Position numbers and translations under genes: made by a program. Positions 14,422 through 29,507 of a stretch of 64,000 nt of DNA are shown in pieces. The DNA is taken from contig NC_051100.1 of NCBI RefSeq assembly GCF_901709675.1, positions 2,976,001 through 3,040,000 of the forward strand, written 5' to 3'. The stretch comes from Syngnathus acus. Lineage: Eukaryota; Chordata; Actinopteri; Syngnathiformes; Syngnathidae. The notes under the pieces were generated by a model. It had not been told where the DNA came from, did no database searches, and saw nothing but the letters and a program-made list of their open reading frames with translations. Numbering within the stretch: position 1 is the stretch's first letter; every line of letters begins with the position of its first letter.

Positions 14422-17400
14422 AATATTGTGACAGATTCCTCCTGCAAGTTGTGACAGAATTGTTGGGATTCCTCACTGGTTGTTACGGGACCAATTGTCT
14501 TAGATTGTTTCAGTCCGCCGAAGCATTTCCCGTCTCTCTCTTTCCACGTGACAGTCGGAAAGACTGTAAAGATGATGAAGGGAACAAATGAGTGCAGAAC
14601 GCATCTGGTTCGGCTTTCAAAGTCCAACGGCATCCAAAGTTAACACACGGGGGAGACGGTTAGAAGAGAATCATTTGACAGAAGAGTGCCTTTGCTCACA
14701 TTGACAACAGAGACCTCTATTCAGACGTATTCCCTGGTCACATGCTTCCCTCCACAATTTTACAGTACAAATTTGTCACACGTGGATTCAATTTTGAGAT
14801 AAGCGTACCTTTTACCAGCTATGTTTTTTAAAATAACACAAAAATTGAAAAAAAGACTCCCTTTCAAGATGCCACATGGAAAAATGAAAGAATGTCACTG
14901 TCACCTTGTGTTGTTGATAGTTTGCTAGCATTAATGGAAGCGTCCATCCACCCCTCCCATAATGGTATCATCCAATTTTTGAACCAATTAAGTAACAAAT
15001 CTAATGGTAGCTTCTGGCAATATAGAGGACAGCCGATGGGAAAGTTATATATAAATATATATATTTGACTATGAATGTGACACGTAAATCATCAGAACAA
15101 ATTGAAACGATACCTCTCCTCTAAAGAATGTTCATAAGCAGTCAAGCAACTCCGACATTCCTCAGCCATATTTGAGTTGTTGTTGTTGCCGTTATCTTTT
15201 TTTCTTCCCCCTCTTTCATGCTTGAGATATTCCATGTCAGAGTGCCACATTCATATTTCAAGTATGAGTATTTTTTGGCATCTTTTGCGCCACTAGTTTA
15301 CAATCCCCGCCCCCTGACAAAAGAGACATGGATGTATTGAAAATAGCAATGGAGAGTTAGAATGTGTATTTCTCGATTGCTGGATTTTAAAAATGATCTC
15401 CAGTCTATTTTGTATTTGCACAAAAAAGAGTAATCACCCGTTTGTTGACCACACAAAGGTCTTCAGTTTTCCTTCACTTTATTAATAACAGCACTCATGA
15501 GTCTATGCGATGACATCATCATATTAGGCAGTGCAGTGAAGTCATAGAGTTGCTGATGGGGCTAGTAAATAAATAGCTTCACCCACTAAAGGAGAAAATA
15601 AAAATGCCTTTCAGCAAAAAGTAGTGCTTGTGCGTGTTCATTTTAGTTTGTTTTTCAAATATCGTGTTTTTGCGGGGGGGTCTAGATCTGGAAATGATCA
15701 AAGAGGACCAGAGTTTATTTTTTTTATTGTGCATCACCATCTTTGCTCACATTAATCATCTGTCTGTTGCCAAAGGATGTGCAGTCCAACTCTTTATTTG
15801 TATTGCGACAGTGGTTAGCTTCTTTTTACACTTGTGTGGCAGCTTGCACATCTTCTCCCCCATCATAGTTGTATTCCTGCCACGCGTTAGTTTAGTTAGC
15901 CGAGGCCTCTGCGCAGAATGACCGTTCATGCATGCGGCATTAGCTTCATGCTACGCTACAGCGGGCCCCGTTTTTGTTAGCGCTAGCTTGGACAGGTTTG
16001 GTTTTACTCCTCACTGAACATGACATACGCACAGTGTGACATTGTGGTGCTTAGCTTTGTAAGCAGGAAGTGCCGTACTGAGAGGACAGGAAGTGACAGG
16101 AAGTTTCTGCTGTGAAGTTAGCATAGCGCTTGTGGCCTTCTATCCAAAATTCTTTGGTCACTTTCACTTTTCAAGCATTCATGCAATAATCTTGGTTTAT
16201 GTTGTCACTGACTGTCATTTCAATATTTTTTTTTACAGATATTGTATCAACAATATGAAATTATGAATGGTATATTAGTCTGACACTTTTTCCAGATACT
16301 CAAAAGAATATTAAATGAATATAAAAATGCTATATGAACAGAGAATAAATAGATATACAGTAGATACATGCATAAAAAATGTCATAAACAAAAATTGATG
16401 GAGGACGCTGGGTTGGGGAAGTGAAAAAGAGGAAATGGCGCGTGCCGCATATCAAGTCTTGTGCACTTACAGGAAGTCAAGTCGTGCTGGAGGAGGGGGA
16501 TCTTTTTTTTTTTTCTACATTCTAGCAATCACCCATCTTCTGCTTTTTTTTTTTTTTTTTTTCTTGACTTTTTCAGCTGCATGTGGCTGCTGCTCACACT
16601 TTGCATGTTCATGAGGACGGAACTGAGGTGCTTCTTCTATTGTCTTCTCAGCGTCCTGCTCTTTCTTCTATGGACGCAGATTAAGTGAGTACAGTTATAA
16701 ATATTGTAAATATTCTCAACTGAAACTTTATTGGATTAGAAGAAGTCATTTTTGCATGGTAACAAGAACAAGCGGAAACTGCTTTTTGACATTTTAATAA
16801 GGTTTTACTGATTATTAAAAGTAAAGTAACAATAAAATAGGCATTAATACCGTAACAAATATGTAAAAAAATGCAATATTACAAAGTAAAATACAATTAC
16901 TCAAATATACAGTGTGATAAATACGGGGAAAAAAACTGTTCCACCAAAATGTACACAGTATAAAGACATAATTGTACTTTACTAGAATTAAAAGAAATAT
17001 TTAATACTTGGTAAATAACACTATCATTTATTAAAAAGTAAAACAAATACATTTATATTATACCCCAAAAAATGAATATAATGAAGTAAAAGAAAATAAA
17101 TATTGCTTTCCTCTAAACAGTGTAAAAATGTTATTAAAAATTTGACAAAAATAGCTTTCCTACACATGTTCACTAGTGGAATGTTTCTGTTTTACGGTTA
17201 GAGTCAATGAGGAACAGACGTCAGATCAAATTACACAGCACATCTGCTTGTGTGTGTATGTGTGTGTCCGTGCGTGTGTGTGTGTGTGCAGTCACACAGG
17301 ATGTTAGCTTAGCCACTCAGCAGCGTACTTCTTGCACTGCCAACATTTCTGGCTACGCTGTGCTTAAGACATCTGAAATTACTTTGTTTTTCTTCTCTTT

Positions 17401-18386
17401 TTTTGGCTCCACTTTCTGGTGTGTGTGCAACGTGGCCACCAGGGGTCAGTGTAATACTTGCATGCGTATGTAAAGTACACGAAGAAGACGGTCACAACTG
17501 GGCTTGTCATTCATTGTGTATTGTCTGTCTCTGTGTTGCTGCACCATTTGTGTTTAAATACCAGCATAGTTAGAATATGACAACTATAACCTTTTCCACC
17601 ATCGATCGGACCCATAAATTGTACTTATGCAGCTTTAAGTACATTGGAACATTTCTGGAAGACGGAGACGGAAAAGTACGGCAGACATGAGAAAGGAAAC
17701 AATTGGACCGTTTGTTATTGCCGATGCACGCACACACGCACACATGCACAATTGCAGCACTGTGTTCACAGCTGATCACAGTGTGTGAATGTTGGTGCGC
17801 ATGTGACTTCAAGAGATACACTCAACATGTCATTGATGTCAGTTTACATTGTATGGCTATTATATTTTTGTGTGTATTTTAATTCGTGTCATTAGTTTGA
17901 TGAATTTATTGGAGTTTTTGGATCCAGATGATTTTTTTTTGTTTTCTTTTTGGAGGGGTTCCTTAAGACACATTCCAGCGCTCATAAGATGGTTGCAAAA
18001 ACAGAGGCGCTAGTTGTGTGAGTGGCCCGAGAAATCTGCTTGCTTTTGCTTGTGTCAGCAAAATGAGCCACAGGAGTATAAATTGTAATTCAACAAGCCA
18101 AGCTGAGAAAGGTGTCAAAATGGGCGCTTCCACTTCCTGCCTGATGCCCTCACATGCACCATTTTGTCACAGCTGACAGGAAATGGGCCGAGCGTTGCGT
18201 TAGTCTTCAGCAAAGTTCATCTTGTTTGTGACATATATTATATTATATTATTATTAATTATTGTGTAATGGGAAAAATATTACAATTACACTCCCCAACA
18301 GCTAAATGTTTTGATGACTCTTGACATTGCTTGGTTGTCAATCAGGGTGCAGCAGCATCCATTGCAGACCGCCTAAACGTGGAGAG

Positions 18387-20613
18387 ATGCCTGCCCCGCC
18401 GCCCCCTCCTCCCCCGGGACCCCCGCCCCCTCCCACCCTTGCATTTGTAAGCCACAGAATCAATCATAATAAGCTCTATATATTTTTAATACATGTGGCG
18501 ATTGTGTCAATTGGTCCTAACCTGTGCGTATCGTCTGCGACTGTTCCAGGCCAACACCGAGAGGCCGAGTCGCGGAGAGCAGAAGGGACGCAATGCTCTG
18601 CTGTCCGACATTTGTAACGGTGCTAGACTCAAAAAGGCGGTCACCAATGACCGCAGTGGACCCCAGTTGGACAGTAAGCAATATTTTTGACCATTTAATT
18701 ATTATTTACTGTCCGTTGGAAGAATTATTTTAGCAAGAGACATGTGTACAGATTCAATACTTGCCATATAATATGATAAATATGCTACATTCAAGTTGTA
18801 CACAACATTAGAACTATGACTATCTTTTATCCTAGAACCCAAAGGAGGGGGAGGAACTGGCGGTTCCGGAGGAGGAGTTTCAGGTGGAGGTGGAGGTTCA
18901 GGTGGAGGATTTGGTGGCGGCGCTCCTGCTGGTTTAGGAGGCCTGTTTGCGGGCGGGATGCCAAAACTCCGCTCGGCTGCCAATCGAGATTCCAGTGGTA
19001 AAAAACGAAGTGAAAGCACATATGAGAAAAAACAATCGCTTTCATTGAGTTCATGTTTTACTCCTTCCTCCAGACTCGGGAGCCAATAGAGGACCCGCAC
19101 TCCCTCCAAGTCGCTTCGGTGGGAGCCCCAGCCCATTCAGCGGGGGCTCCACTGGTCCTCCCAAGCTCCCAGGTGCGCCTTCTGTGGTCCGTGGTGGGGT
19201 TCCCGATCCGCCCAAGAACCGCACGAATTTCTCCTCAAGGCAAGACACTCCAGGGGGTGCCCCCCCTCCCATCCCCAATACGCCTCGACCCAACCAGAAC
19301 TTCAGTCCCCGCGGGGGGCCGCCACCTCCGTCCCTCCCCGGAGGACCCAGACCCAGCCCTTCGTCAGGACCGCCACCCCCGAGTCTACCCCCGGGCCGGC
19401 ACGGGCCTCTGCCTCCACCCCCGGGTGGCTCCTCGAGGCCGAGCTTCTCTTCACCGCCCCCGCCACCGCCGAGTAACAGCAGACCTCCGTTACCCCCAGC
19501 TCCCGGGGGGCGGCCCCCGCTTCCCGATGACCGACCCCCACCACCGCCGGCCCCCATTGGAGGGCACCGGCCGGCCATGCCCCGAGACATACCCCCTCCA
19601 CCGCCTCCCGCCGTCAACTCCAAACCGCCATCTTCTGTCTCCTCTCGCTCCGGAGGGGGGGCGCCGCCACTCCCACCGGGGCGACCAGGCCCACCTCCTC
19701 TGCCACCGACGCCCCCTGTGGGGGACGACCACTGCACGCCTCGTCTACCGCAGAGAAACACTTCACTCAGGTACGCCCAAAACAAAACATTCCTCCATCT
19801 TGCATAGTGTACGGTTCCTCCAATCAGCGTTGTAATGTTGTTGTTGTTGTTCATCTCCAGCACTTGTGGTTCTTCACCCCATACCCGGACAGGACCGCTC
19901 CCTCCCCCACCCAATGAGAGGCCGCCATCCTTTGGAAGAAACCAATCGGCGGGGCGCACAGGTTGGCAAAATCAATATGACATCATGTACGTACTAATGC
20001 TTAGTTTCTAAAGTTATGACGTTAACTTTTAATGTCCCCTCCACAGGCCCGCTTCCTCCGCCTCCCCCCTCGGTCCGTAGCATGGGCGGCGGGAGCATAA
20101 GGTCATCGCCAGCGCATTGTCCTATCGGGCGGCCGGGGTCAGATTCCCCGCGAGGTGGGCCCGGAGGTAGGCCACCCCTACCTCCAGACAGACCTGGTAC
20201 AGGTGGAGGGGGCGCCCCTCCGCCACCACTGCCGCCCATTGGCAACGGCTTCCAGAACTCGCACCACAACCAAATACATGGTGAGTGCTCATAATGGCTA
20301 ATTTTGTTGTGACTGTTAATGATGATTGGCTTCAAACGTGATTTTTCACATTGTCGCAGATGATTGGGAGCTTCGGTTCAATTTCCATCCCGTGTCAGAT
20401 CTTCCTCCACCCGAACCCTATCAACACTTTCACAAGACATACCCCAGCAAAATGAGCAAGACCGAAGGCAGAGGTCAGCCAAGAAATGACTTTATTCTCT
20501 CAATCGCCACTATTATATCACCAATTAATCTTTTTTCTATACTTTTGTTGTCTACAGGTTCAGGTAAAAAGGAACGAGGGGCTCCTCCTCCTCCTCCTCC
20601 TATACCCAGGTGA
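18387..20613 (+). CDS. wipf1: WAS/WASL-interacting protein family member 1
   Basis: Eight coding exons: 18387-18446, 18550-18673, 18836-18997, 19074-19770, 19861-19961, 20047-20280, 20360-20473 and 20558-20613. They total 1548 nt and give 515 residues (human 503). The order is as in WIP: profilin-type polyproline start [19 protein letters not shown]2 actin-binding motif at about residues 34-54 ([20 protein letters not shown]); a Gly-rich block; [11 protein letters not shown]; a long Pro-rich centre with SH3-ligand stretches; LPQRNTSL; and the WASP-binding C-terminus from about residue 460 ([20 protein letters not shown]), ending [18 protein letters not shown] stabilises WASP/N-WASP and controls Arp2/3-driven actin assembly. 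The WH2 basic motif is LKKA rather than the usual LKKT, a mild change. WIPF2 is the alternative, but the C-terminal block and Gly-rich segment fit WIPF1. The large exon 4 is very GC-rich and produces long antisense open frames that are shadows. Confidence 0.93.
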
Positions 20614-21326
20614 AGAAGACTTGCTCAGTAGACCTGAGGAATAGTGATAAAAAAACAACAAATGTTTAAGTGGAGAGATTTTAAACACCAGTCAGAATGT
20701 GTTCCACTATCACAAGATTCCATTTCCTGCTTTCCCCATATTTAATTGATTACTCTAAAATTTTTTTTACATTTTTTCTTCCATCCTGAGAACATTTGCA
20801 AGCACAAAATGAATGTGACACAGTCAATCAGCTTCCTCAGGTGATTTTTTTTTTTTTTTAAAGTGTTGGAATGTTAAAGGTTTGTGCCTTAAGGAGAACG
20901 CCAGGGATTAATTCCCATTTGTGCCTTAGATCAAATAATTTCCGTATTTTTTGCTCGAGTACAGTATTCAGTTGTAAAAACCTTTGCTGCATCGGGGGAA
21001 ATGCAATGTCAAATTTCACCAACAGCCACACGTGCCTTTACACAGTGTGTTTACTTATTTCTGTCTTGGAATGGTACTTTTTTTTTTTTCCATTTCATTT
21101 TCACCACAGCACATTCTTTAATTCATGTCCACGACTTGGATGATATTGCACTCGGCTGCAACAACAGCACTGATGTATTTTTTATTTGTTTAAAAAGCGC
21201 CTTGTTCTACAATGAAGGACCTGTATGCTTAAAGCGAGTGGTAAAGTTGTTCTTACCGAAACTGTGCAGTAGTAAGCGTAGTTTTTTTTTGTTTTTTTTG
21301 CTTTACAACATGTCTTAGTAATACGA

Positions 21327-21342
21327 GGGGGGGGGGGGGGGG
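21327..21342. repeat. Poly-G run
   Basis: Sixteen G residues in the probable 3' UTR of wipf1. Confidence 0.8.
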
Positions 21343-21375
21343 TCAAAGACAATCAAACAGAAGTTGACATCAGTA

Positions 21376-21381
21376 AATAAA
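21376..21381 (+). terminator. Candidate polyadenylation signal for wipf1
   Basis: AATAAA about 760 bp after the wipf1 stop, followed by a gatgtttgtgctgt GU-rich stretch. It lies 230 bp before the first recognisable gpr155 leader sequence. Confidence 0.45.
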
Positions 21382-21599
21382 AGGACCTGATGTTTGTGCT
21401 GTACATTTGCTGATGCATGATTTGTATGAGTTTTCTGATGGATGATTTGTACAACAAATCTTTTAATCCATTTTAGACTTAAACATAAAAATTTATTCTG
21501 AAGTCCGGTGACGTTTGAAAGCATCATTCACCATTACCATTTATAGTCAAACATCGCCGGTCAACTTATGCTGGTAAGTGATAAACAGGCTGAAAGTGA

Positions 21600-21786
21600 A
21601 ATATCCGATTACATTTGAAAGCACCATTCGCTCTCACCACACCCTTGCGTCACCTTCAACCAATCGACGAGCGATGCGGAATCGGCTTTCGCGGCCGATT
21701 GGTCCATTTGCCTGTCAGTCACCTCCAGCTGTCAGATTCAGAAATCCCCACTGATTTCATACAAAATGGTGATTTAGTCAACAAAG
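21600..21786 (+). other. Probable 5' UTR exon of gpr155
   Basis: A donor aacaaag/gtaagcg at 21786/21787 pairs with the acceptor ttgtcaacag/ at 22000, 14 bp before the gpr155 ATG. The upstream boundary is not defined by sequence; 21600 is approximate. Confidence 0.4.
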
Positions 21787-22014
21787 GTAAGCGTTATAAC
21801 CTCTAAACTACTGCACTATTTGTGTATAAAATGATGTGCAAGCTGTTTAAAATAGATTCAGCAACGCTGTGAACCGTCGCATAGCTGAACATGCCCTGAT
21901 GTTTTTAGCATGCAGCAGCTAATGAGGCTAATAACAGACAAGCATTGAGTTCCTTTAAAACGTTTTAATTTTAATATGCATATGTTTGAGTTGTCAACAG
22001 CCCCGGCCGTCATC

Positions 22015-25000
22015 ATGGAGGCAGCCAGCAGATATGTGCTCATCCACGGGAAGAACATCTCCCACAGCTCCCTGACGAGCCCTGGTGGTGGTGCTGGTGC
22101 TGGGCCTCATATGTCCATCGACAAGTTGTTCCCTGCCTTGCTTGAATGCTTTGGCATTATCCTGTGTGGATACGTAGCTGGCAGGTAGCTTGTGATTTTT
22201 TAAAATTAATTACAGATTTGTGTCATGACACAGTTAGCACCCCAAAAAGGGTCTGAAATAAAACACTTCAAGACATGAATGTGCCCTTTCCCCCCCTGCA
22301 CAGGGCTGACGTGATCACGGAGAACCAGGCTAAAGGTCTGGGCAACTTTGTGTCTAAATTTGCCCTCCCGGCTCTGCTGTTCAAAAATATGGTGCTGCTG
22401 GAGTTCGGCGATGTCATCTGGTCCTTCCTGTGGAGCATCTTGGTCGCCAAGGTCAGCTTCTGCTCGGGAGGTATCGTAATGCCCTTGCCTGTGGGCAAGG
22501 AGAGCCACATTCCCCGACGCACGAGCATTAACCATTTTTTGAATTGGATAGTCACACACGTACAAAATGAAACCACTTACAAGGATTTGAGGCGATATTC
22601 CGACAGGCATATATTCTTTATCCTCTGCAAAAAAAACCCACAAATATCGCTGCTTACTTTATATGTGTGTGTATGTTTAGGTGGCTGTGTTCACGCTGGT
22701 GTGTGTTCTCACACTGTTGGTTGCCAGTCCAGAAAACAGGTACGGCAAAGCCGGACTGTACGCCATCTTTGCCACGCAAAGCAACGACTTTGCCTTGGGC
22801 TATCCCATAGGTGAGGTTTCACAAAAACATCTATTTCGTCCTCGAGTACTTACAAGTTGTATTTCCCCAGTGGATGCTTTGTATCGGAGCACGTACCCGG
22901 AGTACCTACAGTATATCTACCTGGTGGCCCCCGTGTCGCTCATGCTGCTCAATCCCATCGGCTTTGCTCTGTGCGAGATGCAGAGGTGGAGAAGGAGGAC
23001 CGACCAGCACGTGGAACGAAGCACAGCCCGGGTGCTGGCTGTGGTCGTCCTACAGGTACCACATCATTGTTGATACCTTGATAAATGCAGAACTCTCAAA
23101 GCTCTGAATGGTATCTTAATTCATTAAAAATGTCAAATAAATCTTGATTCATTAAAAAAAGAAAGTAAAATAATTTCAAAACACTGTAAAAAAAACGTGA
23201 TTAATTAAAAAAAGGAAATTAATTAAAAAAATCAAAATCTGTAGTATGCAGGGGTCAACCAAATTGTCTTCTCCAGGTTTTAAAGAACCCGATCGTGTTC
23301 ATGGTGGTCGTGGGCATCGCCTCGCACTTTGCTCTGGGCCAGAAGATCCCCGACGTGCTGTCCCAGTTCATCGATGGCCTAGCCGACTCTTTCGGAGGTG
23401 CCGCTTTGTTCTACCTGGGCCTCACCATGGTTGGTTCACCCTCATTTTCATCTGAAATATTTCGTAGGACATGACTGAGACGGATTTGTGTTTGCGTCGC
23501 AGGTTGGGCAGCTGAGGAAACTGACGCGAGACGGCGGCGTCGCCTTGATCCTCCTCATCACTGCCAAACTGTGAGTGGCAGTTTATATACAGCGTTCAAA
23601 TAAACAAGTTCAAATCTCTTTTTTTTTGTCCTCAGTCTGGTGATGCCCCTGTTCTGCAAGGACATGATGGACATCCTGGACGTGGGTGTCAACAGCACTA
23701 GCGCCAATCACACCAGCTTGTCCAACTTTGCCTTCCTCTACGGCGTCTTCCCGACTGCGCCCAGTGTGGCCATCTATGCAGGACACTACGACATCGAGCT
23801 GGAGGTGGTGAGTAGCCCCCTTGTGGCCGTCTAAAAAAAAAACAAATTCTCAATTTTGATACATTTTAGCGTCTCGTTCACGTTTTGGTGTCGCTGTTCA
23901 GGTGACGTCGGGCATGGTCATCAGCACCTTCCTCTCGGCACCCATCATGTACGTCTCGGCCTGGCTGCTGACCATCCCGCTGATGGACCCCGCGCCTCTG
24001 GTGGCCGAGCTTCAGAACGTCAGCTTCAACATCAGCATCGTATGCCTGCTGGCGCTGGTAAGAAGACAAGGACAACAAAAGAAACGCATGACGTGATAAA
24101 AGCTGAACTTTTTTTTTCTTTTCCCACACGCACTTGCAGATTTGGACCATCGCTGTGATGCTTCTCAGTGGGAAATTCAAGCGTCTTCCTCACCTCTTTT
24201 CCTTAAATCTCTTCTTGGCTCAGGTCAGTGTCAAACATCAATTTGGAAAACATCGCTTTCTAATTTTGGTTCATCCTCGTTCCAGTTCCTGGTGTGTGTG
24301 AGCATGATCCTGTGGAATTCCCTGGCCAGACAAGAGGATAATCTAACGGGCAAAATGTTGGCCTTCGCGATGCTCTACGGCTCTTTGTACAGCACGTACA
24401 TTTGGACGGGTGAGTGTGCCGCCGCTAATACGCATGCTAACCGCTAACTGTGTCTCTCCTCTACTCGATTTTTAGGTTTAATCCCGTTCTGCTTGGTTCT
24501 GACCAGCCGAGATGATCTCCTCAGGCTCCGGCCGGCCATTTTCATGATTTTGGGTTGGGGGTGAGTTACACAGTAAACCTGCACAAAAAGATGTGACATA
24601 CTATTTCCATGATTGTTTTCAGGGTTCCTTTCTTCATGGTGGGAGGTCTCTTGTTAGTGGGCCAGAAGACCGACTCCATCGACTCTGCCTTCTTCTACGG
24701 ACAAGCTCAAGTTGGACAAACAGTTTAATCTGTGCATCATGCCCTAGAAAAAAAATGCAATCCATAAAAAAAAATTATAATTTTTTTTTATCTGCAGATT
24801 ATCAGCACAGCGGCAGTGCTGTCCATCAGCCTGGCGCTAGCTGCCATTTCTCTGATGGGCCTCAGCCAGGGACACAGCGAGCAGAGAGGCTACCACGTCC
24901 TGAGCCGAACAGCTCTTCCCGCCTCCAGTGAGGAGCAACTGAGGACGCCTGCTGGTTCAGATGACCCACTACCACCACAACAACAGCAGCAGCAACAAGA

Positions 25001-26114
25001 ACAGTCAGGGGATCTTTCACCTTCTGTCTGCAGTATTAACTCTGGTATTCAGTTGTTTTTTTTTGGAGGTGGGGAGAATCATTTTGAAATATGTATTTAT
25101 TGATCATTATTTTGTGTTAGACCTCCAGACGGCTCCTCCGCTCCAGTCCATGCCAGATATGATCACCAGCACGCAGAGGAACCATGGCAACAGCACAGGC
25201 ATGAAATAGAAATTGTACAATTCTATGAAGCTCTAATTTCCTTGTTTTAGGGATTAGGTAGTTCATGCAATGTTCTCAACAGGCCACACGGGGGCGCCAT
25301 GCGACGGGCATCAACAGAGTTCGCCCTCAGCGCCAGAGGCTCGGCAAGCTGCAGATGACAAACAGACAGTCAGACACGTTTTGCTTTGTCTCCTGCTTAT
25401 TGTCAGCCTACTTGCGGTGAGAATTTCGATTTATATTTCATTTTACGTCCTATATTTTCAAATATTTCCTTTCGCATTTCAGGCTCTTCGATAGAGAAAT
25501 AAAATGCGGACTCACCTTTTGCCATTTACACTGTAACTTAATTTATACAGGCAAATTGTAAAATTGTTACGTTGTGACTACATATTTGTTTTTCTGTTCT
25601 ATTTTGCATCTAGAACCTGTCAAGCTGCCTGTGGTGGTTGCTGAACAAAGACCCCGGCCGCCTGTACTTGGAGCTTCAGTTCTTCTGCGCCGTGGCCAAC
25701 TACGGCCAAGGTTTCCTGTCCTTCGGGATCTTCGGCCTGGACCGTCACCTCATCCTCTTGCCTTTCAAGAGGAGGTGAGCATACCGGTCAGCAACGTGTC
25801 ACAGTCGCGTGACAGCCGCGGTGCCGACAGGTTGTCGGCGTGGCGAGGACGAGATGACAAACAGAGCGATACGACCGGCGATCGCGAGGAGATCCGGCTC
25901 ACTTGCACGCAGTTTGTGCACTACCACAAAGATCACTGCGTGCAAGGGCTGCTGCACGTTCGCAGGTGTGTGTGTATCTTCAAAAACCAACTTATTGTGC
26001 TTTTTTTTTTGGCACTTGTCTCTTCTGTCCTCCCAACATTGTATTCACTCTCTGTCTCCCTCTAGTGCCCCAGGAGAGAGCACAAGTGCCCTAACCCGTG
26101 AATCCTTGCTTTGA
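22015..26114 (+). CDS. gpr155: GPR155 (LYCHOS), lysosomal cholesterol sensor, DEP-less form
   Basis: Eighteen coding exons: 22015-22184, 22304-22451, 22681-22810, 22871-23055, 23277-23429, 23503-23570, 23636-23807, 23902-24057, 24140-24223, 24286-24409, 24476-24560, 24623-24710, 24798-25044, 25121-25198, 25283-25416, 25614-25774, 25831-25965 and 26066-26114. They total 2367 nt and give 788 residues; human is about 870. The first half is a PIN/auxin-efflux-carrier-like transporter fold (LFPALLECFGIILCGYVAGR, GLGNFVSKFALPALLFKNM, FATQSNDFALGYPI, TSGMVISTFLSAPIMYVSAW). It is fused to a GPCR-like helical bundle (LWTG-type helix, FMILGWGVPFF, SSCLWWLLNKDPGRL, FGIFGLDRHLILLPFKRR). In mammals the protein sits on lysosomes and relays cholesterol level to mTORC1 through GATOR1. 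The C-terminus after TQFVHYHKDHCVQGLLHV is SAPGESTSALTRESLL and then stop, so no DEP domain follows. The intron after exon 14 appears to use a GC donor. It lies next to wipf1, as in human 2q31. Confidence 0.9.
22607..22628 (+). repeat. Copy 2 of the 22-bp dispersed element end
   Basis: Identical to 6521-6542; lies in intron 2 of gpr155. The flanking 20-30 bp after it (A-run, then atatcgctgctta) also resembles the flank of the third copy at 43097-43118. Confidence 0.7.
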
Positions 26115-26630
26115 TACCAACTGGCCCCGACACCAATGTGACCTCTATTTGACATGAAAAGTCAGCGACCGCCATGACGTCCCGTCTCCCGCTCTTCCTC
26201 CCCAAAAGTGCCTTACGGTGCAGTTCTTCCATAACCTGTGATGGTCGCTGACTTTACTTCCACTCCATTTCACTTATCAGTCATCTTCAAACCACCGTTA
26301 GTTTTTAATCACTAAAAAATGCACTGCACTGACACAAGGAACGCTTTCGGTGGATAGAAAAAGTCTACTATATGCTTTTATATTGATATATATATATATC
26401 TATAAAAGCACTGTGTACATTGAGCTAATGCACTGTATTTAAGTTTTTTTTTTCCCAAAGATGATTTATTTGGAAAATGACTTGATTCCCTTTCACGTTT
26501 GATTTTTATTTTAATACATATCAGTGTTTAAAAAATGGCTTATGGATACCCACCAATATTTATCTCTATAAAAATATGATCATCTTCACATTAACGTTTA
26601 CAAAAGGCACGTGATCTCTGCCAATGTGAA

Positions 26631-26631
26631 G

Positions 26632-26666
<35 letters not shown>
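26631..26666. repeat. GT microsatellite
   Basis: Run of GT dinucleotides with one GC interruption in the gpr155 3' region. Confidence 0.95.
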
Positions 26667-26675
26667 ACACAAGAG

Positions 26676-26681
26676 AATAAA
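26676..26681 (+). terminator. Candidate polyadenylation signal for gpr155
   Basis: AATAAA 560 bp after the gpr155 stop, with T/G-rich sequence (gtgcgttttattgtgc) downstream. Confidence 0.5.
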
Positions 26682-26701
26682 AAACGTTTTAGTAAGTGCG
26701 T

Positions 26702-26707
26702 TTTATT
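26702..26707 (-). terminator. Candidate polyadenylation signal for tmem41a
   Basis: TTTATT on the plus strand is AATAAA on the minus strand, 590 bp after the tmem41a stop and only about 25 bp from the gpr155 signal on the other strand. Downstream on the minus strand the GT microsatellite reads as CA-rich. Confidence 0.4.
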
Positions 26708-27296
26708 GTGCATTTTCCTTGACATGGATTTCAAAATATAGTAAAATAAACCAGCAGAGTAAACACTTGTTTAAACATGTTTACATGATTTGATCAAAGA
26801 GGAAGGACAATCTCATCCTCAGAGACACACACGATATGTAATAACTGGTATTGTCAATAAAAATAACGATTAAGACATCTTCACAAAGTCCTTAAAGGAA
26901 CAATGTACAATATGCAAAATAACATAAAAACATTAAGAAAATAAAAAAATGCTTGTTCAGCATGTAAACAGCTTTAGTTGAAAAACATATTTGCTTGAAC
27001 CTGACATTCCTCTTGATAAAGTTAAGAACTGAGGCGTAATTTTAGTCACCAGCAGGAGGCGCTGCTACACTGAATATCAGCCTACCTGGATGGCTAAAAG
27101 TGGGCGTGGGAATCGGTTTAATTATTATTCCACAAACAACACTAAAACATGGTAAGACTTGGGTATAGAACATTTTAGGACATTTTGGACTGCCACATTA
27201 ACAATGTTTTTTTTTTTCTCACAGTGATGTCGAGGCTTGTGGTGCAATGTCCACCAGTGGAGCCCTCAAGTATTCAAAGTCCTCATCCTACCATCG

Positions 27297-29507
<2,211 letters not shown>

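Larger units (their letters stand above)
13000..18386. other. Region upstream of wipf1, no protein-coding exon recognised
   Basis: Holds a CpG-rich island at about 13300-13520 with a (GCCC)n run (13440-13460) followed by a cgtcg/gtgagtaac donor-like site. This is a plausible wipf1 promoter and non-coding first exon, about 4.9 kb from the coding start. The rest is AT-rich with homopolymers. It includes a dispersed repeat at 14351-14421 and T-rich runs at 16500-16560. No other paired splice sites with coding potential were seen. Confidence 0.4.

Noticed and set aside
19051-19959. 302-codon Gly-rich open frame on the minus strand
   Set aside because: It is the antisense shadow of the GC-rich, proline-coding wipf1 exon 4; it has no start context, splicing or homology.
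25488-25499. Acceptor-like atttcag followed by gctcttcgatag as the next gpr155 exon
   Set aside because: Meets a stop after three codons, while the acceptor at 25613 gives the conserved NLSSCLWWLL block.
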